Source: Methylobacteriaceae bacterium | GTDB lineage: Bacteria > Pseudomonadota > Alphaproteobacteria > Rhizobiales > Beijerinckiaceae | Assembly (NCBI GenBank): GCA_020638135.1 | Contig: JACKJE010000002.1 | Location: 62,001-126,000, forward strand | Length of the DNA stretch: 64,000 nt | Direction of reading: 5' to 3' | In this document: piece by piece, positions 17,394 to 25,825 of the stretch | How the letters are laid out: each line of letters starts with the position of its first letter | Numbering within the stretch: position 1 is the stretch's first letter | Position numbers and translations under genes: made by a program | Notes under the pieces: generated by a model | The model's input: only the letters and a program-made list of their open reading frames with translations | Databases searched by the model: none | Told to the model about the DNA's origin: nothing

Positions 17394-17558
17394 CTACGTC
17401 GTGTTGTTGGCGATATTGCTGAGGATCACGTTGAGCGCGGTGCCGACGAGCTTGGCCGCGGCGACAATCGCCACCGCCATGGCCATGGCCAGAAGCGCGT
17501 ATTCGACCGCTGACGCGCCCGAACGGCATCGCACGAATTTGATGATCGCCGCCGTCAT
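17394..17558 (-). CDS. flp: Flp family type IVb pilin
   Basis: A 54-residue pilin gene. The sequence runs MTAAIIKFVRCRSGASAVEY and then a single hydrophobic helix, ending SNIANNTT. The prepilin peptidase site is after G14 (RCRSG/ASAVEYALLA), with the conserved Glu-Tyr pair at +5/+6 of the mature protein, the Flp/Fap signature. Mature Flp subunits of about 40 residues polymerise into the Tad pilus used for adhesion. No tad or cpa assembly genes are visible in the window, so assembly must rely on genes elsewhere. It lies between the polysaccharide locus and small-protein genes. Confidence 0.85.
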   Translation of the reverse strand: MTAAIIKFVRCRSGASAVEYALLAMAMAVAIVAAAKLVGTALNVILSNIANNTT

Positions 17559-17695
17559 TCAATGTCCTTTGCCGTGGCCGGGAAGCATCGGCGCATGGTT
17601 GACAGACGATATGCGGCAATCCCTGCGACTTCGTTACGATATCAGCCAAAATACTGAATACCTTACGTCATTTTCATTTCGTGGCGCGCCGTGCC

Positions 17696-17980
17696 TCAGG
17701 CGTCGTCGTCATGATCCTCCCAGTCGGCGATCCGCGCGCCGATTGCGGCGGCGAGTTTGCCTTCCGGCGAGGCGGCGCGTTCGGCAAAGCTCAGATGCGC
17801 AACCGCCGCGTTGAGTTTCTGCTCGCGGCGGCGAAACGCCGCAGCGTCGGCATCGTTGCGAACCAGCGGCGTAGCGGCGTCGCTCCAGCCGAGGCTGTCG
17901 AACCAGTCGAGATCGGTCTGGTCGGCGCCTGCAGCGAGAAGACGCGCGCGCGCCTCGGCAATCTCGTTCGGCTCGCTCAT
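17696..17980 (-). CDS. Hypothetical acidic protein
   Basis: A 94-residue protein that I do not recognise. It is soluble, acidic at the end (WEDHDDDA), and predicted helical (MSEPNEIAEARARLLAAGAD, then KLNAAVAHLSFAERA). A strong GGAGGAAACG ribosome site lies directly upstream of the chosen ATG, which argues for this start over longer readings. It follows the lipoprotein gene by 31 bases in the same direction. Confidence 0.65.
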   Translation of the reverse strand: MSEPNEIAEARARLLAAGADQTDLDWFDSLGWSDAATPLVRNDADAAAFRRREQKLNAAVAHLSFAERAASPEGKLAAAIGARIADWEDHDDDA

Positions 17981-18011
17981 CGTTTCCTCCAATCGGCCGG
18001 GAGCGTCCCGA

Positions 18012-18461
18012 TCAGAGACGCGGCGCGTTGTAGATCGACCTGGCGCCGCCTGGCCCGACGACGATCGGCCTTCCGCCTGTAAATTGCGGCGGCGCGCCAG
18101 CGGCGCCCGGGCGGAAGAGAACGCCACAGTTCTTGCGCAGGCTCGCCTGCTCGATCGCCTGCATGTCGCCCTTGGTGCGCGCAACCACGACGTCGCTGGA
18201 CTCGCCCGAGCGGAACCAGGATCTCGGTACGCTCACGACGCCGGCGACCGAGCTCTTGGAGTTCTGCTCGTCGTAGGCCTCGTCCATCGCTCGCGAGACG
18301 CGCTGGGCTTCGTCGCGCAGCTGGTGGCACATATAGCCATCGAAGCGGCGCGGGTCCTGGTAGCTGGCCTGGATGTCGTCGGCCTTCTTCGCGCAACCGC
18401 CGGCGAAAATGGCGGTCGACAGCAGTGCAGTCGACAGAATGGCGACGCGGATCGCGCGCAT
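18012..18461 (-). CDS. Small lipoprotein, function unknown
   Basis: A 149-residue lipoprotein. A signal peptide (MRAIRVAILSTALLSTAIFAGGC) ends in a lipobox-like FAGGC, so the mature protein starts at the cysteine and is membrane-anchored. The rest has no recognised domain; MCHQLRDEAQRVSRAMDEAYDE is helical and the tail is Gly/Pro-rich. Two inverted TTAACCAT half-sites lie just upstream, which suggests cell-cycle (CtrA) control. It is probably cotranscribed with the 94-residue protein downstream. Confidence 0.7.
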   Translation of the reverse strand: MRAIRVAILSTALLSTAIFAGGCAKKADDIQASYQDPRRFDGYMCHQLRDEAQRVSRAMDEAYDEQNSKSSVAGVVSVPRSWFRSGESSDVVVARTKGDMQAIEQASLRKNCGVLFRPGAAGAPPQFTGGRPIVVGPGGARSIYNAPRL

Positions 18462-18489
18462 GTGCTCGGCCCCGGGGTTTCAGGTTCGG

Positions 18490-18517
18490 TTAACCATGAA
18501 TGCCCGGTTATGGTTAA
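18490..18517. promoter_or_regulatory. Inverted pair of TTAACCAT half-sites (CtrA-like)
   Basis: TTAACCAT at 18490-18497 and its exact reverse complement ATGGTTAA at 18510-18517 are separated by 12 bases, 29-56 bases upstream of the lipoprotein start. TTAACCAT is the well-known CtrA half-site of alphaproteobacteria. The element is also immediately downstream of the large transglutaminase gene. Confidence 0.5.
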
Positions 18518-18537
18518 AATTCGCTTGACCGGAGCCG

Positions 18538-21500
18538 CTACGACAGGGCGGACCGTCGCAAATCGAGCGTCAGCGGGAATTCGCCGGTCGCCTCTGGCGG
18601 CGGCGGCGCGCTCTTGCCGGGCGTGTGGCCGAAATCCTGGAAGCGTGCGAGGCGCCTGGCCTCGGCCTCGTAGGAATTGACCGGGAAGGTCTCGTAGTTG
18701 CGGCCGCCGGGATGGGCGACGTGATAGACGCAGCCGCCGAGAGAACGCCCGTTCCACAAATCGTAGATGTCGAAGGTGAGCGGCGCCTGCACGGGGATTG
18801 TGGGATGCAGGCCCTCGGCCGGCTGCCAGGCCTTGAAGCGCACGCCCGCCACCGCGCCGCCCGACACGCCGGTTCCGGTCATCGGCAGGCGGCGGCCATT
18901 GCAGACGACGGCGTGGCGCCCGGGAACGAAGCCCTCGGCCTTGAGTTGCAGACGCTCGACGGAGGAATCGACGTAACGCACCGTACCGCCCGACGCGCCC
19001 ATTTCGCCGAGCACATGCCAGGGCTCGAGCGCCTGGCGCAATTCGAGCTTCACGCCGCCGTGGTCGACCGCGCCGTAGATGGGGAAACGGAATTCGCGTT
19101 GCGCCTCGTACCAGGTCGGGTCGAAGTCGTAGCCGGCGGCGCGCAGGTCGGCGAGCACTGCGAGGAAATCCTCCCAGACGTAGTGCGGCAGCATGAAGCG
19201 GTCGTGCAGCGCGGTTCCCCAGCGCACGAGACCGCCCTGCTGCGGCTCGCGCCAGAACATCGAAATGAGCGCGCGGATGAGCAACTGCTGGGCGAGCGAC
19301 ATGCGCGCGTCCGGCGGCATTTCGAAGGCGCGGAATTCGATGAGGCCGAGCCGGCCGGATGAGGAATCCGGCGAATAGAGCTTGTCGATGCAGATTTCCG
19401 CGCGATGGGTGTTGCCCGTCACGTCGGTCATGAGATTGCGGTAGAGGCGATCGACCAGCCACGGCGGCGGCGCGCTTCCCCGCCCCGGCGCCGGCGTCGC
19501 GCCGAGCGCGATCTCGAGTTCGTAGAGCGTGTCGTGGCGCGCCTCGTCGACGCGCGGCGCCTGGCTCGTCGGGCCGATGAAGAGACCGGAGAAGAGATAG
19601 GACAGCGAGGGATGGCGCTGCCAGTAGAGGATCACGCTCTTGAGGAGATCAGGCCGGCGCAGGAAGGGCGAGTCGCCCGGCGAAGAGCCGCCGATGACGA
19701 CATGCGCGCCGCCGCCGGTGCCGGTGTGACGGCCGTCGATCATGAACTTGTCGGCGCCCAGCCGGCACTGGCGCGCCTCCTCGTAGAGCGCGACGGTCGT
19801 ATCGACCGCCTCGCGCCAGCTCTTGGCCGGATGAATGTTGACCTCGATGACGCCGGGATCGGGCGTCGCCTTGATGACGTCGATGCGCGGATCGAAAGGC
19901 GGCGGATAGCCTTCGATATGCACCTTGGCGCCGAGCGCGCGCGCGCTGTGCTCGACGGTTTCGACGAGTTCGAGATAATCCTCGATCGTCTCGACCGGCG
20001 GCATGAACACGCAGAGCGCGCCGTCGCGCGGCTCGATGGTGAGCGCCGTGCGCACCGCGCCTTCGACGGCGACCTGTTCGATCTGCTCCTGCTGGTCGGC
20101 TGTCGGCGCCTGGGAAACCGGCGCCTGCACGGGCTGGAAATTCACGGGCAGCGGTTCGCGCGGCTCCAGCGGGTCCTGCGCGTGAATGTAGGGATAGGCT
20201 GATGGAGGCACCCAGGGCAGCGAGGAGAGCGGCAGGCGAAAGCCGACCGGCGAGTCGCCCGGCGCGAGATAGAACTTCTCCTTGCGCAGCTTCCATTTTT
20301 CCGAGCGCCAGCGGCGGCCGGCCGCTTGCGCATTCCAGCGCTGGATCGGCAGCACGAAGCCCGAGGGCGCATCGAGACCGCGTCCGAACGTGCGCTTCAT
20401 GCGCTCGCGCGCCTCGATGTCGTCGAGCTTGGAATCGTCGGTCGTGACATTTTCGGGAAGCTCGGCGAGCTTCTTCGCCCAATATTCCTCGTCCTCGTAG
20501 GCGGGCATGACATAATCGGCGCCGACGCCGAGATCGTCGGCCACCTTGCAGGCGACAACGCCGGCCATTTCCACCGTCGCGGGCGGCGGATCGTCGACGG
20601 GCGCGATGAGATCGGCGTCGCGCCAGATCGGCTGGCCATCCTTGCGCCAGTAGAGCGCGAGCGCCCAGCGCGGCAGGCTTTCGCCGGGATACCACTTGCC
20701 CTGGCCGTAGTGCAGCAGACCGCCCGGCGCGAATTTTTCGCGCAGGCGGCGGATCAGCTTGTCGGCGAGACCCTTCTTGGTCGGCCCGACCGCGCCGGTG
20801 TTCCATTCATCCGACTGGAAATCGTCGATGGAGACGAATGTCGGCTCGCCGCCCATTGTGAGGCGCACATCATTGGCCGCGAGGTCGCGGTCGACGGCGT
20901 CGCCCAATGCGTCGAGCCGCGCCCAATCCTCGTCGTCGAAGGGCCGCGTGATGCGCGGCGCCTCGTCGATCCGGTCGACGTGCATTTCGAAATGGAAGGT
21001 CGTCTGCGCGAAATCGACCATGCCCTCGATCGGCGCGGCCGAGCGATAGTGCGGCGTGGCGGCGAGCGGCAGATGGCCTTCCGCGCAGAGCAGGCCCGAG
21101 GTGGCGTCGAGGCCGATCCAGCCGGCGCCCGGCACGTAGGCTTCCGCCCAGGCGTGCAGGTCGGTGAAATCGTGATCGGCGCCCTGCGGCCCCTCGACGG
21201 TCGTGAGATCGGGCTTGAGCTGGATGAGATAGCCGGAGACGAAACGCGCGGCGAGGCCGAGGCGGCGCAGGATCTGGACCAGCAGCCACGCGGAATCGCG
21301 GCACGAGCCCGAGCGCAGCGCCAGCGTCTCGTCGGGCGCCTGCACGCCCGGCTCCATCCGGATGACGTAGCGAATGTCCTTGTGGAGCTGCAGATTGAGA
21401 TCGACGAGGAAATTGGTCAGCTGCTTTTCGGCCCGGGGGACGCCGGCGACATAGGCGTCGAGCGCGGGACCGCAGGGCTCGAGTTCGAGATAGGGGGCGA

Positions 21501-21840
21501 GTTCGGCCGCAAGATTCGGCTCGTAGGCGAAAGGGAATGTCTCGGCATAGGGCTCGATGAAGAAATCGAACGGGTTGTAGGTCGCCATTTCCGCGACCAG
21601 ATCGACCTCGATGCGCAGGTGATCTGCCTTGTCGGGAAAAACGCAGCGCGCCTGCCAGTTGCCGTGCGGGTCCTGCTGCCAGTTCTCGAAATGGCCTTCG
21701 GGCGAGACCTTGAGCGAATAGCTCAACGCCTTGGTGCGGCAATGCGGGGCCGGCCGGAGGCGGATGACCTGAGGCCCGATCGCGACCGGGCGGTCGTAGG
21801 AATAGGAAGTGAGATGGCGTAGCGCGACTTTGATGGCCAA
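18538..21840 (-). CDS. Transglutaminase-like / DUF2126 putative amidoligase fusion
   Basis: An 1100-residue protein beginning with a TTG-coded start (then AIKVALRHLTSYSYDRP), chosen because the family begins at this strand; upstream residues are Arg-rich and unlike it. Residues 1-90 are a bacterial transglutaminase N-domain. The catalytic triad is C180 (RSGSCRDSAW), H229 (DLHAWAEAYV) and D245 (WIGLDATSG). Residues from about 330 are DUF2126, an uncharacterised domain classed as a putative amidoligase, with GGEPTFVSIDD, YGQGKWYPGE and HTGTGGGAHVVIGG as landmarks. It may act in a peptide-tag or peptide-modification pathway. A zinc peptidase gene is divergent 196 bp away. Confidence 0.85.
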   Translation of the reverse strand: MAIKVALRHLTSYSYDRPVAIGPQVIRLRPAPHCRTKALSYSLKVSPEGHFENWQQDPHGNWQARCVFPDKADHLRIEVDLVAEMATYNPFDFFIEPYAETFPFAYEPNLAAELAPYLELEPCGPALDAYVAGVPRAEKQLTNFLVDLNLQLHKDIRYVIRMEPGVQAPDETLALRSGSCRDSAWLLVQILRRLGLAARFVSGYLIQLKPDLTTVEGPQGADHDFTDLHAWAEAYVPGAGWIGLDATSGLLCAEGHLPLAATPHYRSAAPIEGMVDFAQTTFHFEMHVDRIDEAPRITRPFDDEDWARLDALGDAVDRDLAANDVRLTMGGEPTFVSIDDFQSDEWNTGAVGPTKKGLADKLIRRLREKFAPGGLLHYGQGKWYPGESLPRWALALYWRKDGQPIWRDADLIAPVDDPPPATVEMAGVVACKVADDLGVGADYVMPAYEDEEYWAKKLAELPENVTTDDSKLDDIEARERMKRTFGRGLDAPSGFVLPIQRWNAQAAGRRWRSEKWKLRKEKFYLAPGDSPVGFRLPLSSLPWVPPSAYPYIHAQDPLEPREPLPVNFQPVQAPVSQAPTADQQEQIEQVAVEGAVRTALTIEPRDGALCVFMPPVETIEDYLELVETVEHSARALGAKVHIEGYPPPFDPRIDVIKATPDPGVIEVNIHPAKSWREAVDTTVALYEEARQCRLGADKFMIDGRHTGTGGGAHVVIGGSSPGDSPFLRRPDLLKSVILYWQRHPSLSYLFSGLFIGPTSQAPRVDEARHDTLYELEIALGATPAPGRGSAPPPWLVDRLYRNLMTDVTGNTHRAEICIDKLYSPDSSSGRLGLIEFRAFEMPPDARMSLAQQLLIRALISMFWREPQQGGLVRWGTALHDRFMLPHYVWEDFLAVLADLRAAGYDFDPTWYEAQREFRFPIYGAVDHGGVKLELRQALEPWHVLGEMGASGGTVRYVDSSVERLQLKAEGFVPGRHAVVCNGRRLPMTGTGVSGGAVAGVRFKAWQPAEGLHPTIPVQAPLTFDIYDLWNGRSLGGCVYHVAHPGGRNYETFPVNSYEAEARRLARFQDFGHTPGKSAPPPPEATGEFPLTLDLRRSALS

Positions 21841-22036
21841 TGCCCGGTCCCCGGCAGCGATTTTTCCGCAAAATGCAGCAAGTCGGCGTGCGACGCCATG
21901 GTTCGGGCGCCTGCTTTTTGGGCGCAGGCGCCAAATCCAGCCTTTCACGGCGGCGCCGGCGTCAAAAAATGCATCGCGATAACCTTTTTGGCCGCCGACC
22001 GCGATCTCGGGGGTCTCTCGATGCTATGCTAGGCCT

Positions 22037-23065
22037 ATGCGCCATCTTTCCTGCCCGGCCTGCGGAAACCGCGTCTTTTTCGAAAATTACGCGTGCCTCG
22101 CCTGCGGGACGCAATTCGCCTTTTCGCCCCGCACCGGCCAGATGGCGCCGCTGTTCGGCGACAACGCCATTCTCGCCTGCGCCAACCGCCAGCAGTACGC
22201 GTGCAACTGGACGAGCGACGACGGCGAACCGATGTGTCGTTCGTGCCGGCTCGACAGCGTCATTCCCAATCTGTCTTTCGCGGGCAATCTCGAACGCTGG
22301 CGAAAAATCGAGCAGGCCAAGCGGCGCGTCGTCTACGATTTCATCCGGTTGGGCCTTCCGATCGAGCCACGCGGGCCGGGAAACCAAAGCGGCCTGACGT
22401 TCCAGTTCCTGTCCGCAAACCTGACCGTCGCGCCTGTCATGACCGGGCACGATTCAGGCCTGATCACGCTCGACATAGCCGAGGCCGACGACGCTGTGCG
22501 CGAGCATCGACGCACGGAAATGCTCGAACCCTACCGGACCCTGGTCGGCCATTTCCGACATGAGCTGGCGCATTATTTCTTCGAACGGCTCGTTCTGCCT
22601 TCGAGCGACATCCAGGCCTGCCGCGCCGTGTTCGGCGACGAGCGCGCCGATTACCAGCAGGCGCTCCAGATTCACTACCGGGGCGGGGCGCCGCCCGACT
22701 GGGGCCTGCATTTCATCAGCGCCTACGCCTCCGCGCATCCCTACGAGGATTGGGCCGAAACATTCGCGCATTTCGTCCATATCGTCGCCACCATGGATAC
22801 GGCGCTCGATCTCGGCTTCGGCGGCGAGCCCTCGCAGGCGATCTCCGACCCCTACACCACGGAAGATTTCGAAGCGCTCATCAAAGCGTTCCTGCCGATT
22901 ACCGAGAAGGTGAACGAGATCAACCGGTCGATGGGCCAACCGGACATGTACCCGTTCGTGCTGAGCGACGAGGTCAAGGGGAAGCTGCACTTCATCCACA
23001 TGATCGTGGCCAAGAATTCGCGCACGCACGCAGGAAACATGCGGACGCCCGAAGTTGCGGCCTGA
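22037..23065 (+). CDS. Zinc-ribbon putative metallopeptidase (Peptidase_Mx type)
   Basis: A 342-residue protein. An N-terminal zinc ribbon has C6, C9, C20 and C23 (CPAC...CLAC), followed by a second cysteine set (C48, C56, C67, C70). The peptidase motif HELAH is at residues 175-179, with a downstream EDWAETFAHF segment that may supply the third ligand. This matches the family of putative zinc-binding metallopeptidases found near transglutaminase/DUF2126 genes. No signal peptide is visible, so it should be cytoplasmic. It faces the amidoligase fusion across a short divergent spacer, which suggests a shared pathway in which one adds and the other removes a peptide bond. Confidence 0.8.
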   Translation: MRHLSCPACGNRVFFENYACLACGTQFAFSPRTGQMAPLFGDNAILACANRQQYACNWTSDDGEPMCRSCRLDSVIPNLSFAGNLERWRKIEQAKRRVVYDFIRLGLPIEPRGPGNQSGLTFQFLSANLTVAPVMTGHDSGLITLDIAEADDAVREHRRTEMLEPYRTLVGHFRHELAHYFFERLVLPSSDIQACRAVFGDERADYQQALQIHYRGGAPPDWGLHFISAYASAHPYEDWAETFAHFVHIVATMDTALDLGFGGEPSQAISDPYTTEDFEALIKAFLPITEKVNEINRSMGQPDMYPFVLSDEVKGKLHFIHMIVAKNSRTHAGNMRTPEVAA

Positions 23066-23112
23066 GCGCGGCGGCGCAAGAGCGTGCGCGGCGCAATTCG
23101 CGGGCCGAGCGT

Positions 23113-24615
23113 TCAGGCCCCGAGCTTCTGGATCTTGTGCGCGCCCGTGGCGAGCGACACCATCTTCGTCTCCATATAGAAATCGAAGGAATAGTCGCCG
23201 CCGTCGCGGCCGATGCCGGATGCCTTCATGCCGCCGAACGGCGTCGGCAGATGACGGACGTTTTCCGAATTGACCCAGACCATGCCGGCTTCCAGTGCAT
23301 CGGCGACGCGCAGAGCGCGGCCGATTTCGCCGGACCATAGATAGCCGGCAAGGCCATAGCGCACGGAATTGGCGAGCTCGACCGCTTCCTTCTCGGTTTC
23401 GAAAGTCAGCGCGGTTAGGAAAGGCCCGAAAATTTCCTCCTGCGCGAGGCGCGAGTCAGCCCTGGCGCGCACCAGCGTCGGCTGCACGAAATGGCCCCCG
23501 CCTTCGCCGCGCGCGCCGCCGGCGAGGATTTCGCCGCCTTCCTGCCTGGCGACGTCGAAATAGGAGCAGACTTTGGCAAGATGCCGCTCGTGGATCAGCG
23601 GACCGATTTCCGTCGCGGGGTCGAGGGGATGGCCGACCTTCAGCTTTTTCACGCGCGCCGCGAGCTTTTGCATGAAATTGTCGGCGATGGACTTCTGCAC
23701 CAGCAGGCGGCTCGAAGACGTGCAGCGTTCGCCGTTGAGCGAATAGATCATGAAGACCACGGCGTCGAGCGCCCGGTCGAGATCGGCGTCGTCGAAGACG
23801 ATCACCGGATTCTTGCCGCCGAGTTCGAAATGCACGCGCTTCAGGGTTTCCGCGCCCTGCCGCATGATCGCCGAGCCGGTCGAGGATTCGCCGACGAAGC
23901 CGATCGCCTTGATCGCGGGATGCTCGGTGAGCGCGCGGCCGGCGTCTTCGCCGAAGCCGTGCACCGTGTTGAGCACGCCATCCGGCAAGCCCGCCTCCGA
24001 GCAGATGCGCGCCAGCAGGTCGGCCGTCACAGGCGACCATTCAGCGGGCTTGTGGACCACTGTGCAACCGGCCGCCAGCGCCGGCGCGATCTTCCACGTG
24101 GACAGCATGAACGGCGTGTTCCACGGCGTGATGACGCCGACCGGGCCGATCGGCGTGCGGGTCGAGACGTTCCAGTGTTCCGCCGAGGGCAGGTTCTGGC
24201 CGTCGCGCGCGGACTGGCAGCGGTCGGCGAAGAAGCGGAAATTTTCTGCGCCGCGGAGCGCCGCCTTGGACATGAAGCGCCAGGCCTGTCCGGTGTCCCA
24301 GCATTCAAGCGTCGCGATCTCGTCGGCGTGCCTCTCGATGGCGTCGGCGATCCTGTGCAGCAGTTTTTGGCGGGCGGGCGCGGCCATGGCGCGCCAGGCG
24401 GGGAAGGCCGCTTTCGCAGCGTCCGCGGCGGCGGCGATGTCGGCGGCGTCGCCCCTGGCGACATTGGCGATCAGCGAGCCGTCGACCGGCGAGCGCGTCT
24501 CGAAAGTCGCGCCCGAGGCGCCCTCGACTCTTTTGCCGCCGATCCAGTGACCGACGCCCTCGGCGGCCAGACGCTGCAGAAGGGGTTGCAACCGCGCCTT
24601 GTTTTCCTCGAACAT
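23113..24615 (-). CDS. hpaE: 5-carboxymethyl-2-hydroxymuconate semialdehyde dehydrogenase
   Basis: A 500-residue NAD-dependent aldehyde dehydrogenase. HpaE oxidises the ring-cleavage product of homoprotocatechuate to 5-carboxymethyl-2-hydroxymuconate. The motifs include PWNTPFMLSTWKIAPALAAG, the catalytic glutamate in FELGGKNPVIVFDDADL, the nucleophilic cysteine in LNGERCTSSSRLLVQ, and EEIFGPF. The ECWDTGQ and HWNVSTRTPIGPVGVITPWN segments resemble HpaE rather than generic betaine aldehyde dehydrogenases. Its divergent neighbour is hpaD, the preceding enzyme of the pathway, which supports the call. A GGAGGCG ribosome site precedes the ATG. Confidence 0.88.
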   Translation of the reverse strand: MFEENKARLQPLLQRLAAEGVGHWIGGKRVEGASGATFETRSPVDGSLIANVARGDAADIAAAADAAKAAFPAWRAMAAPARQKLLHRIADAIERHADEIATLECWDTGQAWRFMSKAALRGAENFRFFADRCQSARDGQNLPSAEHWNVSTRTPIGPVGVITPWNTPFMLSTWKIAPALAAGCTVVHKPAEWSPVTADLLARICSEAGLPDGVLNTVHGFGEDAGRALTEHPAIKAIGFVGESSTGSAIMRQGAETLKRVHFELGGKNPVIVFDDADLDRALDAVVFMIYSLNGERCTSSSRLLVQKSIADNFMQKLAARVKKLKVGHPLDPATEIGPLIHERHLAKVCSYFDVARQEGGEILAGGARGEGGGHFVQPTLVRARADSRLAQEEIFGPFLTALTFETEKEAVELANSVRYGLAGYLWSGEIGRALRVADALEAGMVWVNSENVRHLPTPFGGMKASGIGRDGGDYSFDFYMETKMVSLATGAHKIQKLGA

Positions 24616-24645
24616 GGACGCCTCCAGAATGGAACCGGCAATTGC

Positions 24646-24657
24646 TTAACGCGTTAA
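24646..24657. promoter_or_regulatory. Perfect 12 bp palindrome in the hpaE-hpaD spacer
   Basis: TTAACGCGTTAA lies 31 bases upstream of the hpaE start, where a repressor would block hpaE transcription. A MarR-family HpaR-like protein is the expected regulator for this pathway, but none is encoded in the window. Confidence 0.5.
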
Positions 24658-24735
24658 ATGTCTGCCGGCAAGCCCACGCGGAAGGCCCGCGGGCGCCGGC
24701 CACTTGTCCGGGATCAATGGACAGGGGCGCGGAAA

Positions 24736-24758
24736 CAATTTAACATGTGAATAAATTG
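24736..24758. promoter_or_regulatory. Inverted repeat upstream of hpaD
   Basis: CAATTTA and TAAATTG arms with a 9-base spacer end 23 bases before the hpaD ATG. The left arm continues into TTTAAC, which is also present in the palindrome near hpaE, so one regulator may bind both. Confidence 0.45.
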
Positions 24759-24781
24759 CGATACCGCCAAGGGAGGCGTCA

Positions 24782-25633
24782 ATGGGCAAGATCGTGCTGG
24801 CCGCCAAGATCGCGCATGTTCCCTCGATCCTGATCTCGGAACGGCCGGGTCCGCTGTTCGGCAAGCGTCAGGCGGCCATCGACGGACTGAAGGAAATCGG
24901 CCGGCGGGCGCGCGAGCGCGGCGCGGACACGTTTCTGGTGTTCGACACGCACTGGCTGTCGAATTTCGGCTGCCACATGAACGCCAATGCGCGGCACAAG
25001 GGCGTCTATACGAGCCACGAAGCGCCGCACATGATCCAGAACATGGAATACGATTATGCGGGCAATCCCGACCTCGCCGACCTGATCTCGGCAGAGGCGA
25101 AAAAGGACAAGCTCGAGGTGATGGCGCACAAGGTCGAGACGCTGCCGCTGGAATACGGCACGATCGTGCCCATGCACTACATGAACCAGGACCACTGGGC
25201 GAAAGTCGTCTCCGTCGCGGCTCCCCTGTTCGCCACCATTCAGGAAAACCGGACCTTTGGCGCCGCCGTGCGCCGCGCGATCGAAGCCTCGCCGTATAAT
25301 GTGGCCGTGCTCGCCTCGGGCTCGCTGTCGCACAAGCTCGTCTCGAACGATCAGGTCGGCGATGGCCAGTGGGAACAGGTCGGCAGCGAGTTCAACCGGC
25401 AGATGGACCTGCGCGTCGTCGATCTCTGGAAGCAGCGGCGCTACAAGGAATTTTGCGCGATGCTCCCGGAATATTCGACCAAGTGCAACGGCGAGGCGCT
25501 GATGTGCGACACGCACATGCTGTTCGGCATGCTGGGCTGGGGCGAATTCGACGGCGAGATGGAGGAGCTGACCCCCTATTTCCCGTCGAGCGGCTCCGGC
25601 CAGATCAACGTCGAGTTCCACTTGGCGAAATAG
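24782..25633 (+). CDS. hpaD: 3,4-dihydroxyphenylacetate 2,3-dioxygenase
   Basis: A 283-residue extradiol ring-cleavage dioxygenase of the LigB-like class III family, the same length as the enterobacterial HpaD. It opens homoprotocatechuate at the 2,3-bond using Fe(II) and oxygen. LAAKIAHVPSILISE carries an early metal-ligand histidine, FDTHWLSNFGCHMNA a second conserved site, and LASGSLSHKLVSND and MCDTHMLFGMLGWGEF are other family segments. A good GGGAGG ribosome site precedes the ATG. It pairs with hpaE, the next step of the pathway. Confidence 0.92.
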   Translation: MGKIVLAAKIAHVPSILISERPGPLFGKRQAAIDGLKEIGRRARERGADTFLVFDTHWLSNFGCHMNANARHKGVYTSHEAPHMIQNMEYDYAGNPDLADLISAEAKKDKLEVMAHKVETLPLEYGTIVPMHYMNQDHWAKVVSVAAPLFATIQENRTFGAAVRRAIEASPYNVAVLASGSLSHKLVSNDQVGDGQWEQVGSEFNRQMDLRVVDLWKQRRYKEFCAMLPEYSTKCNGEALMCDTHMLFGMLGWGEFDGEMEELTPYFPSSGSGQINVEFHLAK

Positions 25634-25700
25634 CAAGGCCGCCATGCGGCGACGCGCTTGCGCGTCGTCGGGGGCTGAGCGAAAGTCCGGCCGCCTGGCG

Positions 25701-25786
25701 CGTCATTGCGAGGAGCGAAGCGACGAAGCAATCCATCCACCGGGACGTTCCGGTGGATGGATTGCTTCGCTTCGCTCGCAATGACG
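25701..25786. repeat. Palindromic intergenic repeat (Rhizobiales REP-like)
   Basis: An 86 bp imperfect inverted repeat beginning CGTCATTGCGAGGAGCGAAG and ending in its near-complement (CTTCGCTCGCAATGACG). This element type is scattered between genes in Bradyrhizobium, Rhodopseudomonas and relatives. It sits after hpaD and may act as its terminator. Confidence 0.8.
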
Positions 25787-25825
25787 GAGACATTTCCGGC
25801 CGAAGCCAAACATCCGAGACGCATC

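Noticed and set aside
20326..21822. A 498-codon plus-strand frame opposite the transglutaminase/DUF2126 gene
   Set aside because: It is a shadow frame caused by high third-position GC; the opposite strand has the catalytic triad and family motifs.
25701..25786. A possible CRISPR or attachment site
   Set aside because: It is a single palindrome without evenly spaced repeats or spacers, matching known dispersed intergenic repeats.
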